A DNA stretch of 16,077 nucleotides from contig NZ_CALKTS010000031.1 in NCBI RefSeq assembly GCF_937997595.1, forward strand, positions 1 through 16,077. The letters are read 5' to 3'. Positions 1-6,630 of the stretch are shown here, one piece after another. Under the pieces are notes generated by a model, which was not told the origin of the DNA, searched no databases, and was given only the letters and a program-made list of their open reading frames with translations. Both the position numbers and the translations under genes were made by a program. Numbering within the stretch: position 1 is the stretch's first letter; the number at the start of each line of letters is the position of its first letter. Source of the stretch: an uncultured Campylobacter sp. GTDB lineage: Bacteria; Campylobacterota; Campylobacteria; Campylobacterales; Campylobacteraceae.

Positions 1-1
1 G

Positions 2-958
2 GTGTGGAACGAGGCGCTGGGAGCGCTTAAACTCACTTATCAAACCTTGGCGCATATTTTTTGGGATGCGCCCAAGCCGCAAAGCTACCTCTATAAATTT
101 CAACGAATGGACGCTACGGATCTGCGCCAAATCACGGGTTTGTATTACGCTGCGGATGGCTCGCGCGCGTTTTATAAGGGAGAGGTTTTAGCGGGCGCCG
201 ATGCTGCGAACCTGCAGGCTATAAAAGGCTCTGACGGAAGGGCTAGCGGCGTTTATACCGCGGATGGCGCGAGCGTGTATTTTAAAAATCTACGCCTTGA
301 CGCGCGCGATAACGGCGGTCATTACGAACTTTTGAGGCAGTGGTTGAGCTATTTTTTGTGGGATGCGAAAGGCGGCGACGTTTTTGCGAACGATCTGAAA
401 TTTGACCCCGCCGCAGCGCCCTATATTCCGCTAAATAGGCAGCTTGCGCACTCAAATCATCTGTTTTTTGCCTCTCCAGGCGGCATCTATTATTTCGACG
501 AGAACGACGGAAAGCAAAAGCGCGCGGGAGATAACCCTTTTTCGGGCGAGATCCGCGCGCTTAGCGGCAGCGTTTTTCAAAGCGGTGAGCGGATATATTT
601 TTTAGAAGGCGCCGAAGTTTGGGGCGGCGGCCGCAGCACTCGTAGGCTGGTCGCTCGCAAAAGCGGACTTTTCGCGCTCGAGCTGCCGCATGAGTGGCGC
701 AGGGTAGGCGGCGTGCACGGCGGGCTATACGGCTGGGTGTATTCAAACGGCGGGCGATTTTTCTACTTCGACGATCTGGGCTCTTCGCAGCTGATAGATC
801 GGTGTATTTATGAGATCAGGGATCTAGATTTGGTTGAAATTTTGCTTCAAAAACAGAGCCTCGGCACGGATAAAATTCGCGAGATGATAAAGAGCGGCGG
901 GCTTGAGGCGGTGGACGGCGAGCTACTTTTCGAGGTAAAGACGCGAGTGGAATTTTAG
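2..958 (+). CDS. DKNYY-like domain protein, probably 5'-truncated
   Basis: The frame is open to the window edge, so the GTG at its first codon is probably internal and the true start lies outside. The visible 318 residues are rich in Tyr/Phe/Asp/Gly. They contain repeated short units of the type 'YYAADGSRAFYKGEVL.GAD' (about residues 48-67), 'VYTADGASVYFKNLRLDA' (84-101) and 'GGIYYFDENDG' (about 160-170). This pattern of a tyrosine pair, a turn and then 'ADA.NLQ' resembles DKNYY-family repeat proteins, whose function is unknown. No catalytic motif is visible, and with the N-terminus missing a signal peptide cannot be judged. The next gene downstream, mnmA, converges on it. The CDS itself is clear from its length and composition; the family call is tentative. 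Confidence 0.6.
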   Translation: MWNEALGALKLTYQTLAHIFWDAPKPQSYLYKFQRMDATDLRQITGLYYAADGSRAFYKGEVLAGADAANLQAIKGSDGRASGVYTADGASVYFKNLRLDARDNGGHYELLRQWLSYFLWDAKGGDVFANDLKFDPAAAPYIPLNRQLAHSNHLFFASPGGIYYFDENDGKQKRAGDNPFSGEIRALSGSVFQSGERIYFLEGAEVWGGGRSTRRLVARKSGLFALELPHEWRRVGGVHGGLYGWVYSNGGRFFYFDDLGSSQLIDRCIYEIRDLDLVEILLQKQSLGTDKIREMIKSGGLEAVDGELLFEVKTRVEF

Positions 959-1488
959 GGCGATTTGAGCACAATTCGAGCGCAGAAAGCGCTGCTAAAT
1001 TTTAAAATTTGATTTTATTTCGGCATAAATTTTTAAAATTTAAATGTAGTCGTGGGCTCTAGCGTAGGTTTAGAAATTTCATCGCAAATTCCTTTAGAGG
1101 GAGCGCGCAAATTTCGTTTCGCGCTGTCGCGACGGCGTGCGAAATATTTTGTATCGGTTGCGATTTTTGCGTCGCGGCGTGCTTAGATAAGGCGTCGCCG
1201 TAAATTTTATTTTAGTGCTACAGCTTTCCTAAAATTTCGCTAGCAGTGCAGGCAACACAGCGGCAGAGCGTAAATTTAAAAGCCTCAATCGCAAAGTTAC
1301 ACGCATAAAATTTGCGCGCTGAAGCTTACTGGATAAAATTTAAGAGCTTGGATTCAAAAGCGCAAATATCTTACTCCGATATGAAATTTAACAGAGTGAG
1401 TGCAGATCGAGCGGCGCGATCAAAGCGCCGTTTTGCGAGCAGACGAGCCCCAAGCGGCGCCAAAAGCGAGCATAGGATGCGAGAAACG
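959..1488. other. 530-bp convergent intergenic region, no supported gene
   Basis: This lies between the 3' ends of the DKNYY-like gene and mnmA. It holds a small hairpin at 979-993 (AGCGC/GCGCT), the palindrome AAATTTTAAAATTT at 997-1010, and a terminator-like hairpin at 1412-1434 that is listed separately. CGCGACG (1128-1134) and CGTCGCG (1170-1176) are inverted copies. No frame here has a ribosome-binding site plus a protein-like composition. It may be decayed coding DNA or untranslated 3' regions. Confidence 0.5.
1412..1434 (+). terminator. candidate intrinsic terminator
   Basis: CGGCGC (1412-1417) and GCGCCG (1425-1430) form a perfect 6-bp GC stem with a 7-base loop, directly followed by TTTT (1431-1434). 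The T run follows the stem only on the plus strand. It lies about 450 bp past the nearest plus-strand gene end, so which transcript it would stop is unclear. Confidence 0.4.
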
Positions 1489-2520
1489 TTATTTTATAAA
1501 TCCGCTTGCCACTACGCGGTCGCGCTCGTCGTAAAAAACCGCGAGCTGTGCAGGAGCAATGCCTGCTGCGGGTGCGGACAGCACGGCATGCACGCCGCCG
1601 TCCTCACGCGGCGAAATTTTAACGGGGAGTTTGGCGCTGCGGTAGCGGATCTTAACGCCGAGACCCGGCATATTTAAAATTTCATCCCTGCTTAAAAAGG
1701 CGTTGAAATTTTCGGTGTCGAACTCGTAGGTTGCCAGCTCCTCCTTGCAGCCCACGACGATCTCGTTTTTGTGCGGGTCGATGCTTAGCACGAAGTGCGG
1801 CTCATGCGCGCCGTGGACCGTAAAACCGCGGCGCTTGCCGATCGTGTAGTGCATGTAGCCCTCGTGAGTGCCGATGGCGTTGCCCGCGCGGTCGCGCACG
1901 ATACCGGGCATTTTGGTGCCCGTATGACGGTTCAAAACGTCGATGTAGGTGGTGTCCACAAAGCAGATCTCGCTGCTTTCGCTCGCAGAAGCGATCTGCG
2001 AAAGCTCCGTATAGGCGCGCGCGGCCTCTTTGACGTCCTTTTTATACATCCCCCCAAGCGGAAAGAGCATGAACTCAAGCGCGGTGGGATCGATATTTGC
2101 TAAAAAATAGCTCTGATCTTTGCTAAGATCTACAGCGGCTTTTAAAAGCCCGTCCTTGATGCGGACGTAATGCCCCGTAGCTAGGCGCTCAAAGCCCTGC
2201 TCGCGCGCAAATTCCAAAAGCTTGCCGAGCTTTATACGGCGGTTACACAGCGCGCACGGATTTGGCGTAAGACCGCCGATATATGCCTGCACGAAGGGCT
2301 CGTAAACGTCGCGGTTAAAATCATCCTGCAGATCCAAAATATGGATTTTTATGCCTAAAAACTCGCCCACCTTGCGGACTTTGGCGATGTTTGCTTCGTG
2401 ATAGCCCGGCTTTGCGTGCAATTTCATATAGCAGCCCTGCACCTCGTGCCCTGCATCCTGCAGCAGCTTCGCGCACATCGAGCTATCCACGCCGCCGCTC
2501 ATCGCGACTAAAATTTTCAT
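1489..2520 (-). CDS. mnmA: tRNA 2-thiouridine(34) synthase MnmA
   Basis: This ATP-dependent cytoplasmic enzyme thiolates U34 of the Lys, Glu and Gln tRNAs. The N-terminal PP-loop pyrophosphatase motif SGGVDSS is at residues 8-14. The catalytic cysteine pair is C92, in NPCALCNRRIKLGKL, and C186, in SSEICFVD. They match the E. coli MnmA Cys pair (C102/C199). ATGHY (114-118) and KDQSYFL (134-140) are further family signatures. The 343-residue length is typical. The ATG overlaps the stop of the upstream LOG gene as ATGA, and AGGAG sits about 5 bases before it, so translation is probably coupled. It is the last gene of the leftward train. Identification is secure. Confidence 0.96.
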   Translation of the reverse strand: MKILVAMSGGVDSSMCAKLLQDAGHEVQGCYMKLHAKPGYHEANIAKVRKVGEFLGIKIHILDLQDDFNRDVYEPFVQAYIGGLTPNPCALCNRRIKLGKLLEFAREQGFERLATGHYVRIKDGLLKAAVDLSKDQSYFLANIDPTALEFMLFPLGGMYKKDVKEAARAYTELSQIASASESSEICFVDTTYIDVLNRHTGTKMPGIVRDRAGNAIGTHEGYMHYTIGKRRGFTVHGAHEPHFVLSIDPHKNEIVVGCKEELATYEFDTENFNAFLSRDEILNMPGLGVKIRYRSAKLPVKISPREDGGVHAVLSAPAAGIAPAQLAVFYDERDRVVASGFIK

Positions 2521-3122
2521 TCGTTCTCCTTACGTCGCACATCCGTTAAAATTTCATCCACGCTGTCGCAGAGCATGAAATTTTGCAGATCGCTTTCGTT
2601 TATCGCACCAGATTTTAGCAGTGAAGTGCGGAAAAACTTCATTAGCGGCGCGTAGAATTCCTCGTCGTAAAGATAGATCTGCGCGCGCTTAAAGCCCGTC
2701 TGCACCAGCACTAAAATTTCAAAAAACTCATCCAGCGTACCAAAGCCGCCTGGAAAGATGACGAAAATTTCGCTGTTTTCGATAAGTGCGCCTTTGCGCG
2801 GTGCAAATGCCGAAAATTTCGCGCCCTGCGTCAAAAAGCCGTTGCTTTTTTGCTCAAACGGTAGCATGATGTTAAAGCCCACGCTGTGCGTTTTCGCGCG
2901 CGAGAAAGCGCCTTTGTTCGCGCCCAGCATAATCCCACCACCGCCGCCCGTGATGATCGCGTATCCCATATCCGCAAGCGCAGCGCAGAGGGTTTGCGCG
3001 TCTTTTACGTAGCGATTGTCCTCGCTAAAGCGCGCCGAGCCAAAGATCGTGGCGCTTTTGCCCACGTTTTTGAGATTGTCGCGGGCGATTTTGATGTCTT
3101 TTAAAATTTCTTTTAATTGCAT
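2517..3122 (-). CDS. LOG-family (TIGR00730) Rossmann-fold protein
   Basis: Members cleave the N-glycosidic bond of nucleoside 5'-monophosphates (LOG/cytokinin riboside phosphate phosphoribohydrolase, or AMP nucleosidase-like) and were once mislabelled lysine decarboxylases. Seen here are GSARF at 28-32, the glycine-rich GGGGGIM at 59-65, R109-K110, and the signature PGGFGTLDE at 124-132, whose last Glu is the expected catalytic residue. At 201 residues it fits the short bacterial LOG type. The ATG at 3122 is preceded by a weak AGATAG-like ribosome site. It overlaps mnmA by 4 bp, suggesting co-translation. A 115-bp gap separates it from flhG upstream. In a bacterium the substrate is more likely a purine nucleotide than a cytokinin, but that is inference. 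Confidence 0.9.
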   Translation of the reverse strand: MQLKEILKDIKIARDNLKNVGKSATIFGSARFSEDNRYVKDAQTLCAALADMGYAIITGGGGGIMLGANKGAFSRAKTHSVGFNIMLPFEQKSNGFLTQGAKFSAFAPRKGALIENSEIFVIFPGGFGTLDEFFEILVLVQTGFKRAQIYLYDEEFYAPLMKFFRTSLLKSGAINESDLQNFMLCDSVDEILTDVRRKENE

Positions 3123-3208
3123 GATTAATCTATCTTTTATGTATATTATTTAAAATTTTAACTTTAAGAATAGCATTAAATTTTTAAAATTTCGTTTAAA
3201 ATAGTAGA

Positions 3209-3238
3209 ATTTACGTGATTTAAAATCTCATCGTAAAT
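3209..3238 (-). terminator. weak hairpin at the 3' end of the flhG-like gene
   Basis: ATTTACG (3209-3215) pairs with CGTAAAT (3232-3238), with an inner GATTT/AAATC pair, abutting the TGA stop at 3238-3240. No uninterrupted T run follows on the minus strand, so it may be an attenuator or an mRNA 3'-end stem rather than a full terminator. Confidence 0.3.
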
Positions 3239-4422
3239 CATACTAGGTTGCTAAGCTTTCGTAAGAATCCGCCGACGCCGCGGTAAGCGTTCATATCGAT
3301 CGGCTCGCAGCCCTGCTTGCTCAAAAATCGCGAGACGCTCTGTCTAAGCGCGATGGTAGCGGGCGAAAACGGATAGTGCGAGTTAAAAAGCGCGCGATTT
3401 TGTGAGCAGACGGCTACTTGTTTGCAAAACGGCACAAAGCCTAGCAGTTTAAAGCCCAGTTCGCTTATATTGCGGTGCGCAACCGACTTTAGATTTTCGT
3501 AAATCATCACGGCATCATCCTCGCTCGCGGTGAAATTTAGCAAAAACAAAACCTCTTTTTTGCTAGCTCCAAGCGTCTTTAAAAGCGCGTAGGTATTGCT
3601 GATCGAGCAGGGCTCGTTCGCACACAGCACGATATTTTCGTCGCCGATGCTCAAAAAATCTCCAAGATACTCAAGCCCCGCATCGATCAAAATAAAATCG
3701 AAGATTCCCGCCTCTTTCAGCTCGCTTGCGAAGCGAGCGGGGCTTTCGTGAGCCTTTGCGTTTGCGGAATTTCCGGCTTTTTCGGAATTTGATGAGCGGG
3801 CAGAATTTTTCATTTCATCTTCACTTGCGGAATTTTGAGAATTCTCGTCAGGGATTGAATTTTGTTTGGTGAAATCGTCGCTTTTAAAATTCTCTAGACT
3901 TTCTGATTCTGTAAAATTCCATCCATCTTCGCAATTTTGCGGCTTTTTGGCTGCACAATTCGTAGAATTTTTTGCAGCGCTTGCTATTGAATTTGAAGCG
4001 GCGAAATTTTCTGAGTTATTTTTGCCATCAGAGCTCGTGAGCTTTTGCGCGTAATTGTGCGAGCCGCTACTTTCGTCGTCTTGCGAGTCTTGCGCGCTAT
4101 CCGTAGAATTTTGCATGACGTAATCGTCCGCGCTAGAGCTTGCGTTTCTGATAGAATTTTGCGAGGACGCGGGATTTTGTGAAGCAAGCGCGGGCGAAAC
4201 GAGCGTTAAATTTTGAGAAATTTTTACCGCGACGGCGCTTGGCAGCGAAATCCTCTTTCTTTGCAAAGCGTTTAAGATGATCTCTTGATTGTTTAAATTT
4301 GGCGCTTCTATGATCGCCGTGCGGTAGCCCTGCTCGCTTAGAATTTCGGCGAAATTTGCTGCAATCACGCTCTTGCCGACTCCGCCCTTGGCGCTTAAAA
4401 AATTTACGATTTTATTTTGCAT
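3238..4422 (-). CDS. flhG: degenerate FlhG (YlxH/MinD-family) homologue with large low-complexity insertion
   Basis: FlhG is a membrane-cycling ParA/MinD-type ATPase that, with the SRP-like GTPase FlhF, sets flagellar number. Residues 1-75 keep the deviant Walker A motif KGGVGKS (12-18). About residues 230-394 resemble Campylobacter FlhG as I recall it: FDFILIDAG, then YENLKSVAHRNI, an LGF turn, and a C-terminal F..FLRKL. Residues ~81-229 are a Ser/Asn/Ala/Lys/Gln-rich stretch absent from normal FlhG (about 290 aa), giving 394 aa. Switch I, normally D.D in 'DADIG', reads IIEAPNLNN (37-45), so the conserved Asp is Pro; switch II DTGAG reads DAGLE. The ATG has an AGAGGA site and overlaps the folK 3' end by 19 bp. 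No flhF lies between folK and this gene. It could be a relic or a repurposed scaffold. Family membership is fairly sure; function is doubtful. Confidence 0.75.
   Translation of the reverse strand: MQNKIVNFLSAKGGVGKSVIAANFAEILSEQGYRTAIIEAPNLNNQEIILNALQRKRISLPSAVAVKISQNLTLVSPALASQNPASSQNSIRNASSSADDYVMQNSTDSAQDSQDDESSGSHNYAQKLTSSDGKNNSENFAASNSIASAAKNSTNCAAKKPQNCEDGWNFTESESLENFKSDDFTKQNSIPDENSQNSASEDEMKNSARSSNSEKAGNSANAKAHESPARFASELKEAGIFDFILIDAGLEYLGDFLSIGDENIVLCANEPCSISNTYALLKTLGASKKEVLFLLNFTASEDDAVMIYENLKSVAHRNISELGFKLLGFVPFCKQVAVCSQNRALFNSHYPFSPATIALRQSVSRFLSKQGCEPIDMNAYRGVGGFLRKLSNLV
3736..4182 (-). repeat. low-complexity GAATTTT/AAAATTC-word array inside the flhG-like gene
   Basis: This encodes residues 81-229 of the FlhG homologue. 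On the plus strand the words GAATTTT, GAATTTG, GGAATTT and CAATTTTG recur every 15-40 bp, for example around 3767, 3785, 3801, 3829, 3857, 4106 and 4151. In the protein frame they translate as repeated QNS, KNS or ENF triplets. Spacing is irregular, so this is not a simple tandem array. Confidence 0.6.
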
Positions 4423-4940
4423 ATCAGTCCTCTTTTAAATTTCATCGTTCCAAGCGGCAAAATCACGCTTATGCGCTCGTTTACTCCGGGATGCGGCAGA
4501 GCCAGCCTGCTGCCAGGCCTTACTTTTGCGCTTGCGTATAAAATATCCACGTCCAGCGTGCGCGGCGCGTTTTTGAAACTTCGTTTGCGCCCAAATCGTA
4601 GCTCCGCGCGCTGCATAATCTTAAGCAATGTAAGCGGCGGCAGAGAGCTTTGCACTAGCATTACGGCGTTTAAAAAATCGGGCTGATCTAAAAAGCCGAA
4701 CGGCCTGTTTTTTAAGATCGGGGAATTTTGCGCTACGAAAAAGCGCGTATCGCTCTGTAAAACGCGATAAAATCGCTCGAAGCGCCGCTTGACATCTCCT
4801 AAATTCCCGCCGAGTCCAAGCAGGTATAAATTTTTAAAATTTCCGCGCTCGCGGCGCCTCATCGAGAAAACTGCGCTTTTTACGACGCATAGCGCGTCCG
4901 CGCACTCGTAAAATCCGTTTTTCTTAAGTCGCACATTCAT
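4404..4940 (-). CDS. folK: 2-amino-4-hydroxy-6-hydroxymethyldihydropteridine pyrophosphokinase
   Basis: The enzyme transfers pyrophosphate from ATP to 6-hydroxymethyl-7,8-dihydropterin in cytoplasmic folate synthesis. Visible motifs are LGLGGNLGD (41-49), FLNAV (89-93), RAELRFGRKR (111-120), the Mg-binding APRTLDVDIL (125-134; D130 and D132 correspond to E. coli D95/D97), and LPHPGVNER (148-156). About 37 residues precede the usual start of HPPK; from memory, Campylobacter FolK proteins also carry such an extension. The ATG lies 5 bp after the peptidase stop with only a weak GAGTAG site. The 3' end runs 19 bp into the flhG-like gene, giving a tail 'FKRGLICKIKS'. In C. jejuni, flhF and then flhG follow folK; here flhF is missing. 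Confidence 0.92.
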   Translation of the reverse strand: MNVRLKKNGFYECADALCVVKSAVFSMRRRERGNFKNLYLLGLGGNLGDVKRRFERFYRVLQSDTRFFVAQNSPILKNRPFGFLDQPDFLNAVMLVQSSLPPLTLLKIMQRAELRFGRKRSFKNAPRTLDVDILYASAKVRPGSRLALPHPGVNERISVILPLGTMKFKRGLICKIKS

Positions 4941-4945
4941 TGGGT

Positions 4946-5977
4946 CTACTCGCTTAAAATTTCAGCCCCGTTTTCGCGTACGACCACGACATCCTCGATA
5001 CGCACGCCAAACTCGCCGGGCAGGTAAATCCCCGGCTCCACGCTAAAGACCATCCCCTCTTTTAGCACGGTATCTCCGCGCTTTGAGATGAACGGAAGCT
5101 CGTGGATATCGACTCCGACGCCGTGTCCCGTGCTATGGAAAAACGCCTTGCCAAAGCCCTGGGCGGCGATAAAATCCCTAGCCGCCGCGTCGATCTCGCG
5201 CGCCTTTTTGCCAGGCATGACTGCAGCGATTGCCAGAGCTTGCGCCTCTTTTACGATCTCGTAAATTTCTTGTCGCTTGGCGTTTCTAAAATTTTGCTCT
5301 TTGCCGAAGTTAAAATTTTCGTCAAAGCACGCCGTACGCGTCCTATCGGAGCAGTAGCGATTAAATTTAACCCCCGCGTCAAGCAGGAGTAAATCGCCCT
5401 GCTGTAGCCGCTTTTTGCTCGGCAGAGCGTGCGCTTTAGCGGCGTTTTCATTGATCGCGACGATAGGCGAAAAGCTAAGCGCTAGCTCGCCCTTTTTCTT
5501 AAAGATGAGCTCGGCGTTAAAAAACAGCTCCTCCTCGCTCATCCCTTCGCCGCTAGCGCGCACGAAGGCGGCAAATTCGTCAAACCTCTCCGCACCTAGC
5601 TGCGCCGCTTGCTTTAAAATTTTTATCTCATCCTCTGATTTTATTATGCGCGAAATTTGCGAAAAATTCGCGCGTGCCTTAAATCTTATCCCAAGCCCTT
5701 TGCTAAGCGCCCCCCACTCGCCCACGCTAAAATCGTACGGGTTATACGTAAGCTCCTTTACGCCCGCCTTTCGCAAAAACAGCCGCGCGTCTTTTATCAA
5801 ATTTCGCTCGACCTCGATCACTTCGGTATCTTTGCAAAACTCGCGCGCCTCGATGCTATAACGCGCGTCGGTAAGGAAAAATTTGCGCCCCGCGAGACTC
5901 AAAAATATCGCGTTGTCGCAGCTGTATCCGCACTCGTGGTAAACAGCGTTTTCGTCCTTTAAGATAAAATTTTTCAA
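4946..5977 (-). CDS. M24-family Xaa-Pro aminopeptidase
   Basis: This is a dinuclear-metal aminopeptidase removing N-terminal residues ahead of proline, probably cytoplasmic. With the chosen start (343 aa), the five metal ligands of the pita-bread fold are all present: D200 (LLLDAG), D211 (CSDRTRT), H285 (STGHGVGVDIHELP), E314 (FSVEPGIY) and E328 (RIEDVVV). The N-terminal ~110 residues are the creatinase-like domain. No ATG exists near the 5' end. I chose TTG at 5977 because the protein then begins MKNFILKDENAVYH, 13 bp after the aroQ stop, with AGGA about 11 bases upstream. Another TTG at 6034 would add 19 Arg/Ser/Pro-rich residues translated from inside aroQ, which looks unlikely. It could equally be called PepP or PepQ-like; all metal-binding residues are intact. 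Confidence 0.88.
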   Translation of the reverse strand: MKNFILKDENAVYHECGYSCDNAIFLSLAGRKFFLTDARYSIEAREFCKDTEVIEVERNLIKDARLFLRKAGVKELTYNPYDFSVGEWGALSKGLGIRFKARANFSQISRIIKSEDEIKILKQAAQLGAERFDEFAAFVRASGEGMSEEELFFNAELIFKKKGELALSFSPIVAINENAAKAHALPSKKRLQQGDLLLLDAGVKFNRYCSDRTRTACFDENFNFGKEQNFRNAKRQEIYEIVKEAQALAIAAVMPGKKAREIDAAARDFIAAQGFGKAFFHSTGHGVGVDIHELPFISKRGDTVLKEGMVFSVEPGIYLPGEFGVRIEDVVVVRENGAEILSE

Positions 5978-5990
5978 ATTTAACCCGGTC

Positions 5991-6458
5991 CTACTCGGCT
6001 TTCTGCTCGGCTCTGGCTGCCTTGATCTGCTCAAAAATTTGAATCATTCCGATCATCGCCAGATGGTATCCCACGGGACCGAAACCGATGATCTGACCCG
6101 CAGTCACGGGCGCTATTAGGCTTTTTTGTCTAAGCTCCTCCCTGCGAGCGATGTTTGAGATATGCACTTCGATCACGGGTAGGCTGACTGCGGCGAGTGC
6201 ATCGCGGATAGCGAGCGAAGTGTGCGTGTAGGCGGCGGGATTGATGATGATGCCGTCGCAGGTGCCGAAGCACTCTTGGATCTTATCGACGATCTCGCCT
6301 TCGAAATTGCTCTGAAAAAACTCGATCTCGTTGCCGCTCTGATCGGCGACTGCCTTCATCTGTTTATGGATGTCCTCCATCTTCATAACCCCGTAAATAG
6401 CGGGCTCGCGCATACCAAGCATATTGATATTCGGTCCTTGAATCACCATAATTTTCAT
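5991..6458 (-). CDS. aroQ: type II 3-dehydroquinate dehydratase
   Basis: It catalyses the third step of the shikimate pathway (3-dehydroquinate to 3-dehydroshikimate) as a dodecameric cytoplasmic enzyme. The N-terminus MKIMVIQGPNINMLGMREP is typical, with catalytic R17 and Y22. Further active-site residues are N73 and H79 in INPAAYTHTS, and H99 in EVHISN. The 155 residues match the family. The ATG at 6458 is preceded by AAGGA at 7 bases; a longer in-frame start at 6488 would add 10 residues and ignore this site. A TATAAT at 6491-6496 lies upstream. It heads the leftward train and is followed closely by the M24 peptidase. Confidence 0.96.
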   Translation of the reverse strand: MKIMVIQGPNINMLGMREPAIYGVMKMEDIHKQMKAVADQSGNEIEFFQSNFEGEIVDKIQECFGTCDGIIINPAAYTHTSLAIRDALAAVSLPVIEVHISNIARREELRQKSLIAPVTAGQIIGFGPVGYHLAMIGMIQIFEQIKAARAEQKAE

Positions 6459-6490
6459 TTTTACGTCCTTGTTTTGAAATTTAAGCAAAA

Positions 6491-6496
6491 ATTATA
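6491..6496 (-). promoter_or_regulatory. -10 element for the aroQ gene train
   Basis: The minus strand reads TATAAT here, giving an expected transcript start near 6484 and a ~26-base leader to the aroQ ATG. No TTGACA-like -35 is present at the right distance, as is common for Campylobacter sigma70 promoters. Confidence 0.6.
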
Positions 6497-6594
6497 ACCA
6501 AAGCGAGCTTATTTTTTACTATGGCGCCAAATTTGCCCGCTCAAGCCCAAGCGATAAAATTTTATCTCTAAATTTAGCGCGAAATAGAATTTTA

Positions 6595-6603
6595 TGCTAA
6601 AAT
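6595..6603 (+). promoter_or_regulatory. extended -10 for the mqnF-like/sppA pair
   Basis: TGCTAAAAT fits the extended -10 pattern TGnTAtAAT. It is 27 bases before the ATG at 6631, and an AAGGA ribosome site follows at 6621-6625. Confidence 0.55.
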
Positions 6604-6630
6604 CACGCGCTGTTTTAGATAAGGAAAACG

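Noticed and set aside
1312..1677. Open frame of 121 codons on the plus strand
   Set aside because: It starts with TTG, lacks a ribosome site, overlaps the 3' end of mnmA on the opposite strand, and its residues are Arg/Ala-rich as expected for an antisense shadow.
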